Shown in pieces: positions 44,930-58,164 of a DNA stretch of 64,000 nucleotides. The position numbers and the translations under genes are program-made. Numbering within the stretch: position 1 is the stretch's first letter; each line of letters opens with the position of its first letter. Origin of the DNA: Cricetomys ansorgei (lineage: Eukaryota > Chordata > Mammalia > Rodentia > Nesomyidae); NCBI GenBank assembly GCA_026225945.1, contig JAMJFZ010001133.1, positions 8,514,501 to 8,578,500 of the forward strand, written 5' to 3'. The notes below the pieces were generated by a model. It ran no database searches. It had not been told where the DNA came from and saw only the letters and a program-made list of their open reading frames with translations.

Positions 44930-45805
44930 CTCAGAATCGTCCCATTTAACTCATGTACATCACCACTTTTGGATATAAATCCTCAATTCACTATCATAAT
45001 TTTTCTGTAGGGACAAAAATACTTCCTCAAGATCATAATCAAATTCTTATGGTACCATAAGTCTGTGTAATGTAAATAACCTCAGTCAACAGTTTCAAGA
45101 ACAAATCATCTATCGGTATATGCACTGATTCATATTAATTATAATATATGTACATTATAGTGAACAAAAATCTCTCCCCGTAACACTGTGAGTGCAAGTG
45201 TTTCCTAATGAAGGATTTGATGTTCTATTCCTCTAGTATGGTCACAAAATCTTAGTGCCAAAAAGTGATTGCAGAGAACAAGGAACAATTCTGTTATTGT
45301 GACAGGCATATTTTAAACAACAGGTCTAGCAGGTGGCATGTGCCTCTGGGTGGCTATATTCTCATCTCCAGGGGACAAGATTTCCCTGAAGTTGCTGTTG
45401 GGGGAATTTGTTGGTGGGATTTGGATTGTAAAGGCACCTGAGGATCTGCCACCTCCCTAGTCTCGTTAACATTCACACAAATAACTCCAGCAGCCCTGGC
45501 TGGGCAGCCACAACCAAGGATTATATTGTTCTACCTCCTTGACAATGCTTCTTGTCATTCACTTGGAAATAAGAGTTCTTAGGCCATCAAGTGGGAGGGT
45601 TATTTTCCAAGAAAGGAATACCAATCTGCTGAAGGAGTAAAGATGGCTTCACTCAAACCACCAAGAGAACCTCAGATCTGAACTAGCAAATTGTATTTCT
45701 CTAACATGCCACATAATTTAAGACCACAGCTACCTCAAAGGTTTGTGTTGATTTCTAACATATTTGTGATGTTGTCATAACAACACAACAACAGTGTTGT
45801 CATGT
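44930..45805. other. No recognisable feature
   Basis: Unique-looking sequence without a supported feature. Confidence 0.45.
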
Positions 45806-45810
45806 ATGTT

Positions 45811-46330
45811 TGTTAGGGGCTGTCCTAAAACTAAGAATGGGTCAAAGCATGCCTTGAACCCCAGATTTTCTCACCATGAGAACAGTAAGAGTTCAGTTGC
45901 TCCCCACTTTTCTTAGCCCTGGCCAGAATCCAGCTAAATTTGAAATACTGCCTGCTTCATAGCAGGTCATTAGCAAAGGAATGTGGCTTGTTTAGTGCTT
46001 ATCTGAGCTGTAGCTTGAAACCTAGGGCTGAGGCCATTTTCTGATAAAGCGTCTTCCTCTTTTCCCTGTGGGACCACACCTTACGCAGAAGGTGCCCTTG
46101 CAGGACCTTGATGCTTACTTAGACTTGAGCTCCACATGCAAATGAGGCTACTGAAATATCCTTGTCTTAACCAATGGCTCCCATCTTTGGGTACCGAAGA
46201 CTCTTCCCTGCCTGTACCCTATAAATGTAACCACCCTTGCTTTAATAAATGAGAGATATGCTCTTCTGATGGCCTCTCCCGAGAGTCTGATTTGCTCTCA
46301 TTAGTCTGCCGATATGGGACCTGCTAAGAT
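45811..46330 (+). mobile_element. ERV LTR (class II-like), solo
   Basis: It starts TGTTAGGGGCTG and carries CCAATGG near 46171, a TATA region CCCTATAAATGTAACC near 46218 and TTTAATAAATGAG near 46240, followed by a CTCTTCTGATGGCCTCTCCC U5-like part. No internal region follows. The class is a guess and the right border is approximate. Confidence 0.55.
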
Positions 46331-47390
46331 GCTTGACGCATGCCCTGTGTTTTCCTTCCCATGGTCTAAGCTAAGCAGTGGACAGCTTAACCCATGAGCC
46401 AGTAAGGGAATCAAGACCAAGTGGGCAGAGAGGGAGAAAATAACAATATTCACTTAATAATAGTTACATTTGCTGTGCCCTTGACTCCAGGTCAGACTCT
46501 GCACCCTATACAAGAGTACAACTATATGCAAGAGTAAAAGTGTACAACAGTAACCAAGAGTACAACTGTATGCACAAAGGACAGTCAGTAATTCTCCGTT
46601 AAGCAGAGCTAAAGGGGAGGATAAGAACAACACAGGACACACTCAGGCAAGGCTATGTTCTTATGACTTAGGCTTAGTCTGTGTTAAACTGCATATATAT
46701 CAGAGATACTACCTGCAAGTCTCTCTCCTTAACTACTTCATCTCATGATAAATATTTATAAACTTCATTTAGTAACAAGCAAATGCTGGGCAAGTGAGGC
46801 AGTAACTATGTGACATCCCCACCCCACCCCCATCTAAAGAGAAGTCTGTCCTTTATGGTCATATAGACTTCAAAGAGGTTTGAACAAGAGAGGTTCTTGA
46901 TTGTTCCAAACTCAATGATTTGAAAGCTGAACCTTCTCCTAAAGATAAAAATTAAATTTAAGGAAGAAGTACATAAAACAAAGCACTCACATGAAATAAG
47001 GCTTCTTTATCAACAATGACAAAAAGGAAGATTAGGTTGTTGAGGGCTTGAAGCAGCCTTGTGCTACAAGAGGGCTGACATTTTCCTATGTACTTATATG
47101 AAAATTTAGGTTTGAAAGATAAAGTTTACAAACTTGTCTGCAGTGAGCAGAATTTTACATCCATGACTACAATTAGGAAAAACTATTTGCAATACTATTT
47201 ATGGATTTTATTTTCCTTGAGCTGTATACTGTTCTTCCTGCTTTTCAATGGAGTCTCAAAGATACAAATACACAATTTCATCTATGCTCATAAAGACACA
47301 GCACGCATGTTACTACGCATAGAGCATACATACATGTAGACTGTCAGAAATAAAAAGATTTTTATTTCTTTCATTCTCTTTTTTGTGTCA
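46331..47390. other. Intergenic sequence with a small imperfect tandem repeat
   Basis: CAAGAGTA-initiated units begin at 46511, 46529 and 46555. Otherwise nothing is recognised, although part may belong to the neighbouring LTR element. Confidence 0.45.
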
Positions 47391-47394
47391 CAGT

Positions 47395-47550
47395 GGCACA
47401 GGGATACATGTGGGTCATGGGACATGTAAGGAGTTCAGCAGAACTTGTAGGAATTAGTTCTCTTCTTCTACCATGTGAGTCCCAAGAATTGAACTCAGGT
47501 CCTCAGATTTGACAGCAAGCATTCTTATCCACTGAGTCATTTCATTGGCT
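47395..47550 (-). mobile_element. B3-like SINE fragment, antisense
   Basis: TTCTCTTCTTCTACCATGTGAGTCCCAAGAATTGAACTCAGGTCC and a final ACTGAGTCATTTCATTGGCTC are inverted parts of the tRNA-like SINE body and head. Confidence 0.7.
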
Positions 47551-50110
47551 CAGGAATAAAAACATTTTTAAAAGATTATATAGGTTGTTTTCTATTTCAT
47601 TTTTATATCCCACTATATAGTACCCATCAGAATACACATTTTCTCAAATAGAGTGGGAAAAATAACGTAATTATCAAGAGTCTGCTATAACTCAAACTTG
47701 TCAGCATATAGACAGAGCAGCGAAATCTTAACTTTAGATGCTCGAATGTTCATAGTTTATTACCATTCAGGTGTGAAAGGTAAGTTATGAAAAACTTGAA
47801 TATATAGAAAACACATTGCTCCTTAAGCTACTTACACAGAAATAAAGGCTTATAAAGTAGGTATCTGAGGGTTTTGTAAATTATATTCTCATCTTGATTT
47901 AAGTGATCTAATACTTTATCCAAACACTCTGCACGTAGAAACTCTTGAGAGAATAGAATAAAATTCCTGAAATTGGTTCTGTTATTCCAAGGGTTTAGAA
48001 TAAACATCTCTGGTTATTTCCAAGATTCACAAAGATTCAGTGAAGCTGAAAGCCTAGTGCTAGATGTTCCCTACTCTGCAAAGTGTTGCTACAAATTATT
48101 GTAAAAGTTGCATCTGTGAGAATAAAATGTATGTTATTTGCTCTTTGAATCCTGGAAGCAATATGCATGATGTATAGCTCATAATTTTGGTATTTCTCTT
48201 CTTTTCCTCTCTGTGCAGCTGAACTCTGCCCTTCCTCCCCTGGAGTTCTAAACTCTGCTCCAGTACATCTGAAACCAATCTTGGCCTGAGTCAGGGAAGA
48301 GAGATGAACACTAGAGCTCAGAAAGAATAGATGCTCATCCTGAGCCTTTGCATTTCTTTAACTGGACTTGTTTCTTACCTGAATATCATTGTTGCCTACT
48401 GGTCCATCCTAATAGGTAAAGTTTCCATGCAATTCAGTTTCTAATATTTTATTTTCCAACTTTAAGTTACTGTCTTTTACTCCAAACTCTTTTTGGCCTT
48501 TTTATCCAACAGAAAGTCAATGTTGATGACTAGGTTTGGAAATCTCTCTTAATATTCTCATTCCTTGTACTTGCTCCAGTACCTGTGATCTCACGTTGTG
48601 CTAAGTACTGCTGGAATGGTGATTAGAGTGTAGTGCCAGCAAGTCTGGTCTTCTACTCCCTACACTAGATTTTTTCTTCAATACCTAGATGACTTTCTTA
48701 GCATTTGCATTTAGATAGTCTCTTCCTTCATGGACTTGCACTGTCATAGTCATTAACCAAACTCAAGTGTCTTACTTGCCTGGGTTTGGGGCATGAACTT
48801 TTACAAATATTTCAATTGGCTAGTGTATTGCAGAAAATGTGAGATTCATAGAAACCAAAACATATGCCAGTTATGTAAATTATATTTCAAATATTACAAA
48901 AATTTATAGTGTGAGAAGTTTGTTAATTTGTAAAGAACAGAATACAGATAGATATGCCAATAACTTCTGATTTACAAGAGAGTGAGATTCATAGTTTGCA
49001 CACATATCTTTGCTATTTGGTTATACTTACAAGCCATATACCAATACAACTTTTCAGAGAAAATGAAATGATATAGTCACATGTTGAAATATAATTAAAG
49101 TAATAGAGCACACTTTCTCTCCAGAGACATAAGGATGACAACATGCAAATGCTTCCTAAAATGTTTCTAAAGAGCATATGCTCTCAGGGACGAGAGTTAA
49201 ACCCGGAGCAATGGCAATGCATAATGAAACAGCTGCTATCACTTCTTAACAAGTAGAAACAATATATAAATTTTGATACACTCACAATGAGAATTAAAAG
49301 TAACTTGAATTTTCTAGCTCTTAACATTCATACAAATTATAAGCAAATATTTCCTTATCCCTTGTCAAAAAAAAAAAAATCACCTTTTCTTATGGAAAGG
49401 AAATGGTAAAATCTTACCATTCACTCGAGGGAATTTTTGCATATGTCAAAAAGAGAATTGATTCACTGAATTTAATTTTTAGATGAAATATCTGCATTAT
49501 ACTCATGCTACTAATCAATGTTAAAATGTCACAGTCACATTTTGCCTTGAGCATCATTTAATATCATTGTGTTACTAAGATATTGTTTGACTGTTTGCCC
49601 TTAACGGAAGTCCCCTTAAATCATGGAATAAAGCTACTGAGTAAATATAAAATAAGTCAACCGTGTATTATATGGCATATGAGCAATTTCCATTAAAAAA
49701 GTTGGTATGCGGATAAAAGCAAAATACTTTGTAATAGAATGTTGGAGTCCAAATGGTTTTTGCAAGATAACTGTTATGAATGCCACATTCCTTGGGTAAG
49801 CTGACTATCGTTCTTACTGATTTTTATTCTATGGCTTGAACAGGTCAATTTACATATTAACACTGACCTCTCTTTTGCCTTCATCGCAATTTCAAGTCAA
49901 CACAGAATTATAGTGTATTCTTCAAGCTATTATTCTACCTTAGCAAATTTGCATTTATAAATGGTAGGTTGACTAATGGGTTTTGTTAGGAGTGAATGAT
50001 TTCCAGAGATGATGTTTTGAAGGTTTTTCTGTTTGGGGCCATGTGGCCATACAAAACCTAGCTCATAGCCATTCAGTCTTGTACATGTGTGATCTTTAGA
50101 GGAATTCAGT
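47551..50110. other. AT-rich intergenic sequence, nothing assigned
   Basis: No gene or named repeat could be supported. Conserved non-coding elements could be present but need cross-species alignment. Confidence 0.45.
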
Positions 50111-50114
50111 GTTC

Positions 50115-50250
50115 TTTAAAGGTTCTACACCTTGGTTTCACATAGAGATTACCTGAGAACATAGCGCTGATGTCTGGACCCTGCCTGTAAGAGAATCTGA
50201 CTTCCTGGGTCTGTGCTTCCTGCTGGACATTTTGAAATGTTCCTTCATAT
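50115..50250 (+). mobile_element. MER5A-like ancient DNA transposon fragment
   Basis: GGTTTCACATAGAGATTACCTGAGAAC, CTGATGTCTGGACCCTGCC and GAGAATCTGACTTCCTGGGTCTG keep the order of the MER5A (hAT-Charlie) element with heavy divergence. Confidence 0.5.
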
Positions 50251-50254
50251 TATT

Positions 50255-51285
50255 ATCACCTCTAGTCAACCCTAAGCATCTTTCTAAAGTAAAAAAAATA
50301 CCATATGAAATATGATGTCTATATACATATAAGATTGGAATGAGTAAATGATGTCTAATTCTATAGCAAAGTTGTTATTTATATTTACTTCCAGACTCAA
50401 GTATAGGGATGGAAGAGGCACATGTAGATTATTAAGGTCACAATGAGTTCATATAAAAGGAAGGGATGTGAATATTTTTGAAAGGTCAGGAAGGCATCAT
50501 GAGTCTATATGTAGGGTGACAGAGGGTATATGAAACAGAGCATTCCTGCCCATCATTTCCTACCTTAGAATCCTTTATCTTCATAAGACTCAAATATGAA
50601 TAATACATTCGTTAATGCTCTAATTTCTTTGGCAAAATATGCAACAAAACTAACTTGAGGGAGATTTCTTTGGTTCATTTATTTTGAGGGTATAGACCAC
50701 GAGAGCAGTAAACCTCCACAGTGAAGAAGAAGACACTTCTTTTTCAGCTGACTTTCTTCTTTTTATTTAGCTCTGGCTCTCAGCCAATGAGTTAGTGTTC
50801 TCTATGTTCAGTGTAGATCTTCCCAATTCATTCTAGAAATATTCTTAGAGACAGGCTCAGAGGTGGGCCCTACGTGATGTTAAATACTGTAACACTGACA
50901 ATCAAAATTAACCACACACAGAGACACACAAATATACAGACACACAGACACACAAGCAATGATCTTACCCAATATGTGTGTATGCATATATCGTAAAAAT
51001 ATGTAACCGAATATGCAACGAATAGCATATAAATGATAGTATGCAGAGAAATCCAAAAATCATCAATATCAAACAACAATAAACAATGCCTCATAACTAT
51101 GCCATTAGAAGCAAGACTAATTTGAAAACATACCCTACAATGGTGATTATCTAGAACTAAAAGTGTTTTCTTGATCCAGGGAGCACAGATGTGTACAAAA
51201 GCCTATAGATCACTATTGTGTTGTCTATATTTCCATGCAATTATTCTAAAAGCGTAAAAATCACATCCTTGATTCCCAATAAGAA
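50255..51285. other. No recognisable feature
   Basis: An ACACAG-rich patch lies at 50910-50955. The rest is unremarkable AT-rich sequence. Confidence 0.45.
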
Positions 51286-51289
51286 GTCA

Positions 51290-51935
51290 CATTCTGATTT
51301 CTAATGATAGCCTGCTCTTCTCATAGATGGGTGCCTAACCCACTCTTTATCCAGAGAGATTTTCTCAGGCAGCTGATGGGAGCAAATGCAGAGGCCAAGG
51401 GCCAAACATCATGCAGAGCTCAGGAACCCAGCAGAAGAGGGGGGCGGGATTGCAGGGTCCAAAGGGTCAAGGACATATGAGAAAGAGCCCCATGGAGTCA
51501 ACTGGCCAGCACTCTTGTGGGCTTACAGAGCCTGAAGAAGAAGACATGGAACCTGCAGGAACCCCTAGATGTGTCTTTGTGGTTTTCTGGATTGGTGTTC
51601 TTGCAGAGCTCCTACAGACTGGAATGAGGTGTCTACGTGCGTGTCTCTGACTTTTCTGCCTGCTCTTGGGATATTTTTCCTCCGGCTGGGTTGCTTAGTC
51701 CACCTTTGATGAAGGGATTAGTGCCAGGCCTTGTATCATCTTGTTGTGTCCTGTTTGAGCAGTAATCCTTGGAATCCCTGGAAGAAGACTGTTCTTATCT
51801 GGGTAGAGGCATGCACAGATGGGGAGGGGAGATCTGGGGTAAAGGGAAGATTGTGAGAGTCGGGGAAGGGGGGCTGGGAAGATCAGAGGGAGAGAAGGAG
51901 GTGGTCAGGATGTATTCTAGGGGAGGAGAAAAATA
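51290..51935 (+). mobile_element. LINE-1 (Lx-like) 3' UTR, 5' truncated
   Basis: CAGCTGATGGGAGCAAATGCAGAGGCC, GGGTCAAGGACATATGAGAAAGAGCCC, TGGATTGGTGTTCTTGCAGAGC and the GGGGAGGGGAGATCTGGGG end followed by an A/T-rich tail are typical. It matches 2080-2665 block by block and in the same orientation. Confidence 0.85.
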
Positions 51936-51939
51936 AATA

Positions 51940-53365
51940 ATTTTTTAAAAAATTAAAAATAAATAATAAATATAAAATTAAAAAATAGTAAATACTTCCT
52001 TTATTGAAACACATAAACAAAGAAGTTATTTTCATTCTCTGTAAAAAAAATGAACCGCAGTTCAAAAAAAATTGCAAGCAGAATGATTGAAAACTGAGCT
52101 CCAGCACAAATATTACAGTCTAAGAAGTTTAGATGTGGTGAAGGGAAAAACCATGAAGACTGTGGCAAATTGGGAAGAAATGGCTCTACCCAATATGTCT
52201 TTAGGTTCTGTCAGTAGATCCCTGAAGTAAATGGGTTAAGCCACATATGTAAAGTTGATGGAGTGTCTAAGCATGTTGCACATTAGTAGGAAGGACAGCA
52301 AGTAGAGTTTAAAGAGCTAAAGAGTTTTTCTTCCCATCACTGTGGAGCAGTGCCTGGAAGGTTATTTAGTGCCTTCAGTGTATGCCAAGCTACGTGAGTA
52401 ATGTGAAATTGATGCCTTACTATATAGCTCAAGTACTGAAATTTTAAAACACTCATTTTCTTTTCTTAAATGGTATATTATGGATAAAAATTGATAAACA
52501 AAAGGGTAAAAGATAGCCTTAAAGAAAGAGAAATAAAACCAAAAAACACAGTAAAGGCAAAGAACTGTTATCAGAGAACCAGAGGCTAAAGGCTAGGAGA
52601 GGACTTCAGAGAGAAGATGCCAGGTTGATAATGATCTGTGTATACGCCTTTGTCACTGATGGGAGATTTCCCCTCAGTCATGTCAACTATCAAGAAGCAT
52701 TAATTTTGTTTTATTTTTTGTTGCTTTTGCCTTACTTTCTTTCACAAGTACATGCCATAATTATTCGGCCAGATCAATCAATTGTCCAGTTGCTATAAAT
52801 TACTTTCTTAACACTTCATTTTTTGGCCAACAATCCATTTTTTTCCTTGACTAAATGGCATGATTAAATATCCCCAAATCATGACAGTAAGTGGATATAA
52901 CCCAAAATTTTCTATAGACAAGAGTATTTATTCCAGCAGAATTTAGAGTCACAAAATAAAAATAAATTTACAATGTAAATAAGTCATGTTCGGTAGGAGA
53001 CTATCCAGATTATATAGAAACTGTTCCTACACATGATTGTGCAAGCAGAATAAGCCTGCTTAAGAAAAAAATCACATGGAATATATTACAGATTATCTGA
53101 CAAATGTTGGGTGCGAAGTATAATTTGTCTCTAAAAAGTATTGGACATATAAGCCACAAAACTTTTTGAAGCTAATTTATGGAAAATAAAGCATAAGGAG
53201 TGAAGTGTAAAAGATGGATGCTGGATGTCTAACATATGCTAGCTGTACACTGAGTTTTGTAATCATCAAAATACTCTGTATGGTTATAAAACAAAGGTAC
53301 ATGACAAAACCAAGAAAAGAAACACAAAAGGAACATGAACTTGTACTTTACTTTTCAAAATTACT
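51940..53365. other. AT-rich intergenic sequence
   Basis: AATAAA-rich low-complexity sequence follows the LINE-1 tail to about 51990. No further feature is supported. Confidence 0.45.
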
Positions 53366-53369
53366 CTTC

Positions 53370-53515
53370 CAACAATGGTGGCCAATGCCTGTGATTCAAG
53401 CATTTGGGGATTTCAAGGCAGAAACATCAGGAGTTATAAGCTAACTTTAGCTATAAAACCAGTTTGAGATCACCTTTGGCTACATGAGACCCTGTCTGAA
53501 ACTCTGCAGCCACAA
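53370..53515 (+). mobile_element. Old B1-like SINE
   Basis: GGTGGCCAATGCCTGTGATTCAAGCATTTGGGGATTTCAAGGCAG and CACCTTTGGCTACATGAGACCCTGTCTGAAAC are eroded B1 blocks. Confidence 0.65.
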
Positions 53516-54530
53516 AAAGAGTTGCACATACTAATGTTTCTATTTCTTAACTCTGAATATAATCAATAGCTAACTCATCAGAAATATGATCATTTACAGT
53601 CATAACTATGATCTCTTGAATATTGTTTTCATCGAGGGAATCCAAGGCTCACTGGAGAAGTGTTTTCTTCTGGTCTGAGACAGGAAATGCATGAGAGAAG
53701 CCTGGGTCAAATTGTCATAACAGAAAATAAAAACGGTCAGCAAAGCCTAAGAAAAGACAGTCGTGAACACTCAGAATCAGACTTGAAAAAAATTCTCCTT
53801 GGCCAAACGTGGAACCGTTTGAGCATCACAGAGAATAAGTATCAAAATGTGCCAAACAAGCACAAATCTATAAATTCTTCATGCTAATGAAAAGCGAATA
53901 TAGTTCCTAGGGCGGCTTTTACAGGTACGTGAGGATTAAATATCTCATAATTGAAGGGAAAGATCTAGATTTATCCTTCTTATGGGAATCACATCTACTG
54001 ATAGTTAACCAGAACCAATAAAAAGATGTTCCTTTTATTACAACTATCCTAATTCAATCAAAGAAAATGAATCCTGAGCACAGAAGGTGACCATTTTTAG
54101 ATGCATACTGAAATGAAACACCTAAGGCATCGTCATTCATGCCGACAGAATCACAGGGAGCCAGGTACCCAGACACATACAACTCTTGATGGAAACCCAA
54201 GTCACCACTTAACCAGCAGACAAGCCAGAAACAGCTAGTGTGAATCTAACCAGTATTCTGAAGCTAATTCCCTAACTGCAGGAAATCAGGGAAGAAAACT
54301 ATTAAAGACCCTGCCAGGAGATAATCAAGAAAATGTGGACGAATTCTGCAGAAAAAAAAAAACAAAAAAAAAAAACCCCAGATCTTCAACAAAATCTCAG
54401 CAATATTAGAGTTGATGCATGAACCTCTATATTCAAAGACGTTTAAATGAACCACAAAATGTGACCCTGATTTTCTTCTCAATCACTGTTCAAGCTGTAT
54501 AAACTTAACAGAAGGATATGACAAAAAACC
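53516..54530. other. No recognisable feature
   Basis: Only an A-rich run at 54350-54375 stands out. Confidence 0.45.
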
Positions 54531-54534
54531 TAGC

Positions 54535-54670
54535 CTCAATAATGGAGCATTCCTAAAATCCTAGCACTTTTAAAGGAAAGGCAGAAGATTCAAGAATTCA
54601 AGATTATTCTAGGCCATACAGTGAGTCAGTGCTAGCTTGAGCTACAAGTCTAAATAAATAAATAAATAAG
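54535..54670 (+). mobile_element. Old B1-like SINE with AATA tail
   Basis: CCTAAAATCCTAGCACTTTTAAAGG, TTCAAGATTATTCTAGGCCATACAGTGAGTC and a TAAATAAATAAATAAATAAG tail fit an eroded B1. Confidence 0.65.
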
Positions 54671-55325
54671 CAATTGAGAATGTTTCATAATATTAAGTTT
54701 CGCTAAGATCTGAGAATGGTATTGTGACCAAATATAATTAAAGAAGTAAATGATGATATATTTTTTAAAAAACCTATTTATACAATTAGTAACTTACCAC
54801 CTCCCCCCATCCCGCCCCCAAATCGCTGATTTATTTCAGTTGCTACTTAAGCTTAGATTGCTATTGTTTTAGTCAATAAATCAATATGGCAATATCTTGT
54901 GCCAGTAATTCAGAAATTGTTCCAAGCAGTGTGGCTTTCTGGCAAGTGGCCTTTCCTGAATCTGGCAGACAACGGAAGAGCACCACAGATTTATAATCTT
55001 TTATTGACTTGTAGTCGAACAAGAAATTTCCAGGCTGCTACTGGCTTGTTTCGGTTTCAGTCAGGAAGTTACAAATGTTTGCTGTGGTATAATTAGTCAG
55101 TGGAAAATACAATCCTGAGTAAGAAACGCAGCAGTGACATGAGGAAGGACAGACGAAGCCAGTTCACTATCAATTAATCTCCTTCTTTAGGTTTTCATTG
55201 AGTCATCTGAGGTAACTGCCTCATAAGATATAATTGTACCCCATTTCTAGATATTAATACTTAGAAAATGCTTTGGTGAATACATTTATACCTGCCTGTG
55301 TTTGTATACATGAATACGAACTTAT
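54671..55325. other. No recognisable feature
   Basis: Unique-looking sequence. A C-rich patch lies at 54800-54823. Confidence 0.45.
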
Positions 55326-55327
55326 GA

Positions 55328-55335
55328 AAGTGTGT

Positions 55336-55380
<45 letters not shown>
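55328..55380 (+). repeat. TG microsatellite
   Basis: About 25 TG units are present with one TC interruption. Confidence 0.95.
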
Positions 55381-56735
55381 GGGTGCGAGAGGCATCAGGT
55401 AGAGAGAAACAGCATAAATCTCTGTAGTTAGATTTTAGTGGAGTTGATTCCCATTTTCATGGTTGGCACCTACTAGGTTTGAATATGGCTGAATTAGTGA
55501 TTTCACTGATTCTCAAAAATATTTTCTTTAAAATAGAAATGGCAGAATCCCAATCCCATATGTTGGACAAGCTAAGTCGTTGAATGCTGTATTGGGTGGT
55601 TACTCTATGATACAATGAATCTGTAGAATTTAGTGCCTGGCACCTCGCCAGCTATTTTTAGCAAGTTTTACCACCAGTAAGGCAGCATAGATAATCTCGA
55701 TGCTAGCTTAGAAAGAGTAATATTGAAAGAATTCAGTAATACATGGAGGAAGGAACGCATTTCTTGAGAAATCTTTCCAATATCTTTCTTAAACTTTGTT
55801 TAGTGACTCAGACAATGTTCAAAGGCAAGAATGTTGTGAAGACAAGTCGAGAAGTCAGTCAACACTTGTTTCGATGGTTTCATACTTACTATGAAACTAG
55901 GATATTCCTACAAAAACACACCCAAATACTTGAAGAGAAAGGTACCTATCACATCATGTTGTTCTCCAAAGAACATGAATCTCCTGAATCTCATGTTGCA
56001 AAACAAATACTGTTTTCTGACAACACAGAGATGCTACATGGAGACAGTCTACAGATATTCTGAACGGATGAGAGTGTTGTTATTGTTCTTTCAATTTCTA
56101 TAAAATATTATTATTCATAAAGAAAGTATGAAAGTTTAAACCTCTGTCTGAAAATCTCAATTGTTTGAATAAACACTCCCATATATTAAAGATTTATTAT
56201 GTAAACCAGTTATTCTTGTACTATCAGTATAGTTTTCAGTATAACTGAGTACAACCAATATTATCATCAATAACAAAGAAAGTCTTTCTTTGGACTCAAA
56301 ATTTCACTTTAAAATTATAAAAAAAAAAAACTTACGTCATTAACTTTGACAGAAGAAACTAAATCTTTTTCCATATATAAATCCATGCTGGTATTATGCA
56401 TACTCAGAGATAAAAACATTTTTAAAATAAAGCTATAAAATGGTATATCAAATCAGATCTCTCAGTATAGGATTTTATAATCCCTTGTATTGTTTATACT
56501 TTAGCTACTCCTCCATCAGCTTCTGTGTTTCCCATCAGCCTCTGTTTGGCAGAGCATTAAACATCATCAAGTCCTATGTACTATTGTGCACGGCCCCTTA
56601 TCATGTAGTCATTGCCGTGTCTCTTCTTCCTCCTCTTAAAGTCTGGTGAATAATTACTTAGTCTTTATATGTAACGAACATATTGCTTTGTCAAAGTCTT
56701 TCATTATTCTCCTAATCAGGGCCAATTACTTCACT
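55381..56735. other. AT-rich sequence, nothing assigned
   Basis: A 106-codon open frame at 55743-56063 has no recognisable similarity, and the base composition is the same as the surroundings, so I do not call it a gene. Confidence 0.45.
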
Positions 56736-56739
56736 ATAG

Positions 56740-56940
56740 TAGTCTACTATATAGACCTTGTTAAAACAGTGATTTTTAACTCTTTTCTGAATGCTGACTT
56801 TTCTTCCTCATGTTCCAAGGTTCAAGAGGCTGATGATCAAAAATGATCATGCATATTATTTTATTTCTAATACCTATCACATACCCAGCCTATACTGGAT
56901 ACTGGATACAGTTTGTTAAATAAATGAATGAAAGAATAAT
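56740..56940 (+). mobile_element. L2-like ancient LINE 3' end
   Basis: The end ACATACCCAGCCTATACTGGATACTGG..TTTGTTAAATAAATGAATGAAAG resembles the L2 3' terminus. The call rests on this short part. Confidence 0.4.
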
Positions 56941-56944
56941 TCCA

Positions 56945-57420
56945 TTTACCTTATGCTTCCTTTTCCTTAATCCCCTCATGACAGTTTTCTCCTTCTAACA
57001 ATATTGAACTTAGATTTTTATAACCAGCAAAAGGAAAATTAGATGTGGCTCTTGAGATATCACTGTATTTTTATGTTATTTCTCAGGGACTGCCAAGGAG
57101 ATTCTTGTCAAAAGTTTTCACGTTCAGAATTCTCCATATTCTCTCTACTAGGGAAGCTTAAATTTCAAATTAGATCTTCTATCCTTAAATGAAAGAAATA
57201 TCTAGATGCTAAGTTCAACAAGTGCATGCATTTCACAACTGCTGAAACAAAAATAAAACTATACCATGGGCTGCTTAGGCTCATATCATCGCTTTCATTA
57301 ATGGTGGATATTAGAATGAAAGTTGGTTTTCAAAGGCTTGTTACAGAATACTCATGAAGATCTAGCGCTGTCCAAAGTATTTTCACATGTAGTGTGTATT
57401 TGCACTTAAAGCTTATAAGG
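56945..57420. other. No recognisable feature
   Basis: Unique-looking AT-rich sequence. Confidence 0.45.
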
Positions 57421-57424
57421 CAAA

Positions 57425-57600
57425 TGGCTGGCAAGATGTTTCTTCAGGTAGAGGAATTTCCTGGGCAATCCTCGTGCCCTGATGCCCATCTCCAAAACAT
57501 AAAGGGAAGAAGAAGACCAGCTCCTCTGACTTGTATACACACACTATGATAGTCATGCACCTTCCCATGTATCACCACCAAATAATAAGGATTTTTTAAT
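57425..57600 (+). mobile_element. B3-like SINE, diverged
   Basis: GGCTGGCAAGATGTTTCTTCAGGTAGAGG head, AAGAAGACCAGCTCCTCTGACTTG block and a CACACAC tail are B2/B3-like. Confidence 0.5.
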
Positions 57601-57609
57601 ATTAAATTA

Positions 57610-57835
57610 TTTATATTGAGTCAGAGAAGTAGTTCAATGGGTAAAGTTGCTCCATTCCAAGCCTGACAACATCAGTCTGATTCCTGGAATTTGCAAGATA
57701 GAAGAAAGTGATGCATATAGTCTTCTTCTGACCTCTACATGCATGAAGTAGCCTGACATATTCACAGGCATATACATGCACACATACAAGCAAACTAAAT
57801 AAATGTAAAAATTAAGTATATAATACAAGATTACA
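57610..57835 (+). mobile_element. B3-like SINE, diverged, tandem with the previous one
   Basis: GAGTCAGAGAAGTAGTTCAATGGGTAAAG head, CTTCTTCTGACCTCTACATGC and a CAAGCAAACTAAATAAATG tail fit a second B2/B3-type insertion only about 10 bp downstream. Confidence 0.6.
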
Positions 57836-57839
57836 TCAT

Positions 57840-58160
57840 ATATGTGCAAATATGTATACACACACATACACAAACAAAAGTTGATGGAATATTTCTATGC
57901 TCTCTTAACAAATGTCAATCTTCAGAGAAATGGATAAGACCTTCTTTATAGTTTACAATAGATTCTAAGATTCTAAGCATCATAAAGAAAAAAAGAGATT
58001 GGATTATCAATATAGAGATCAGTGGCTAGCAGAGAAATATGAGCTATTTTCTGGTGGACTTCACTTCAGAAATGGACATCCATGAAAGAATAAAAGAATT
58101 TTGATTAGAATAATTCTGTGTAGTAATGATTTCATAAATAATGATGAACATTTAACACAG
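57840..58160. other. No recognisable feature
   Basis: A CACACATACACA patch is followed by unique-looking AT-rich sequence. Confidence 0.45.
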
Positions 58161-58164
58161 GAAA

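Noticed and set aside
55743..56063. 106-codon plus-strand frame
   Set aside because: It has no domain or homologue that I recognise and lies in AT-rich sequence with ordinary composition.
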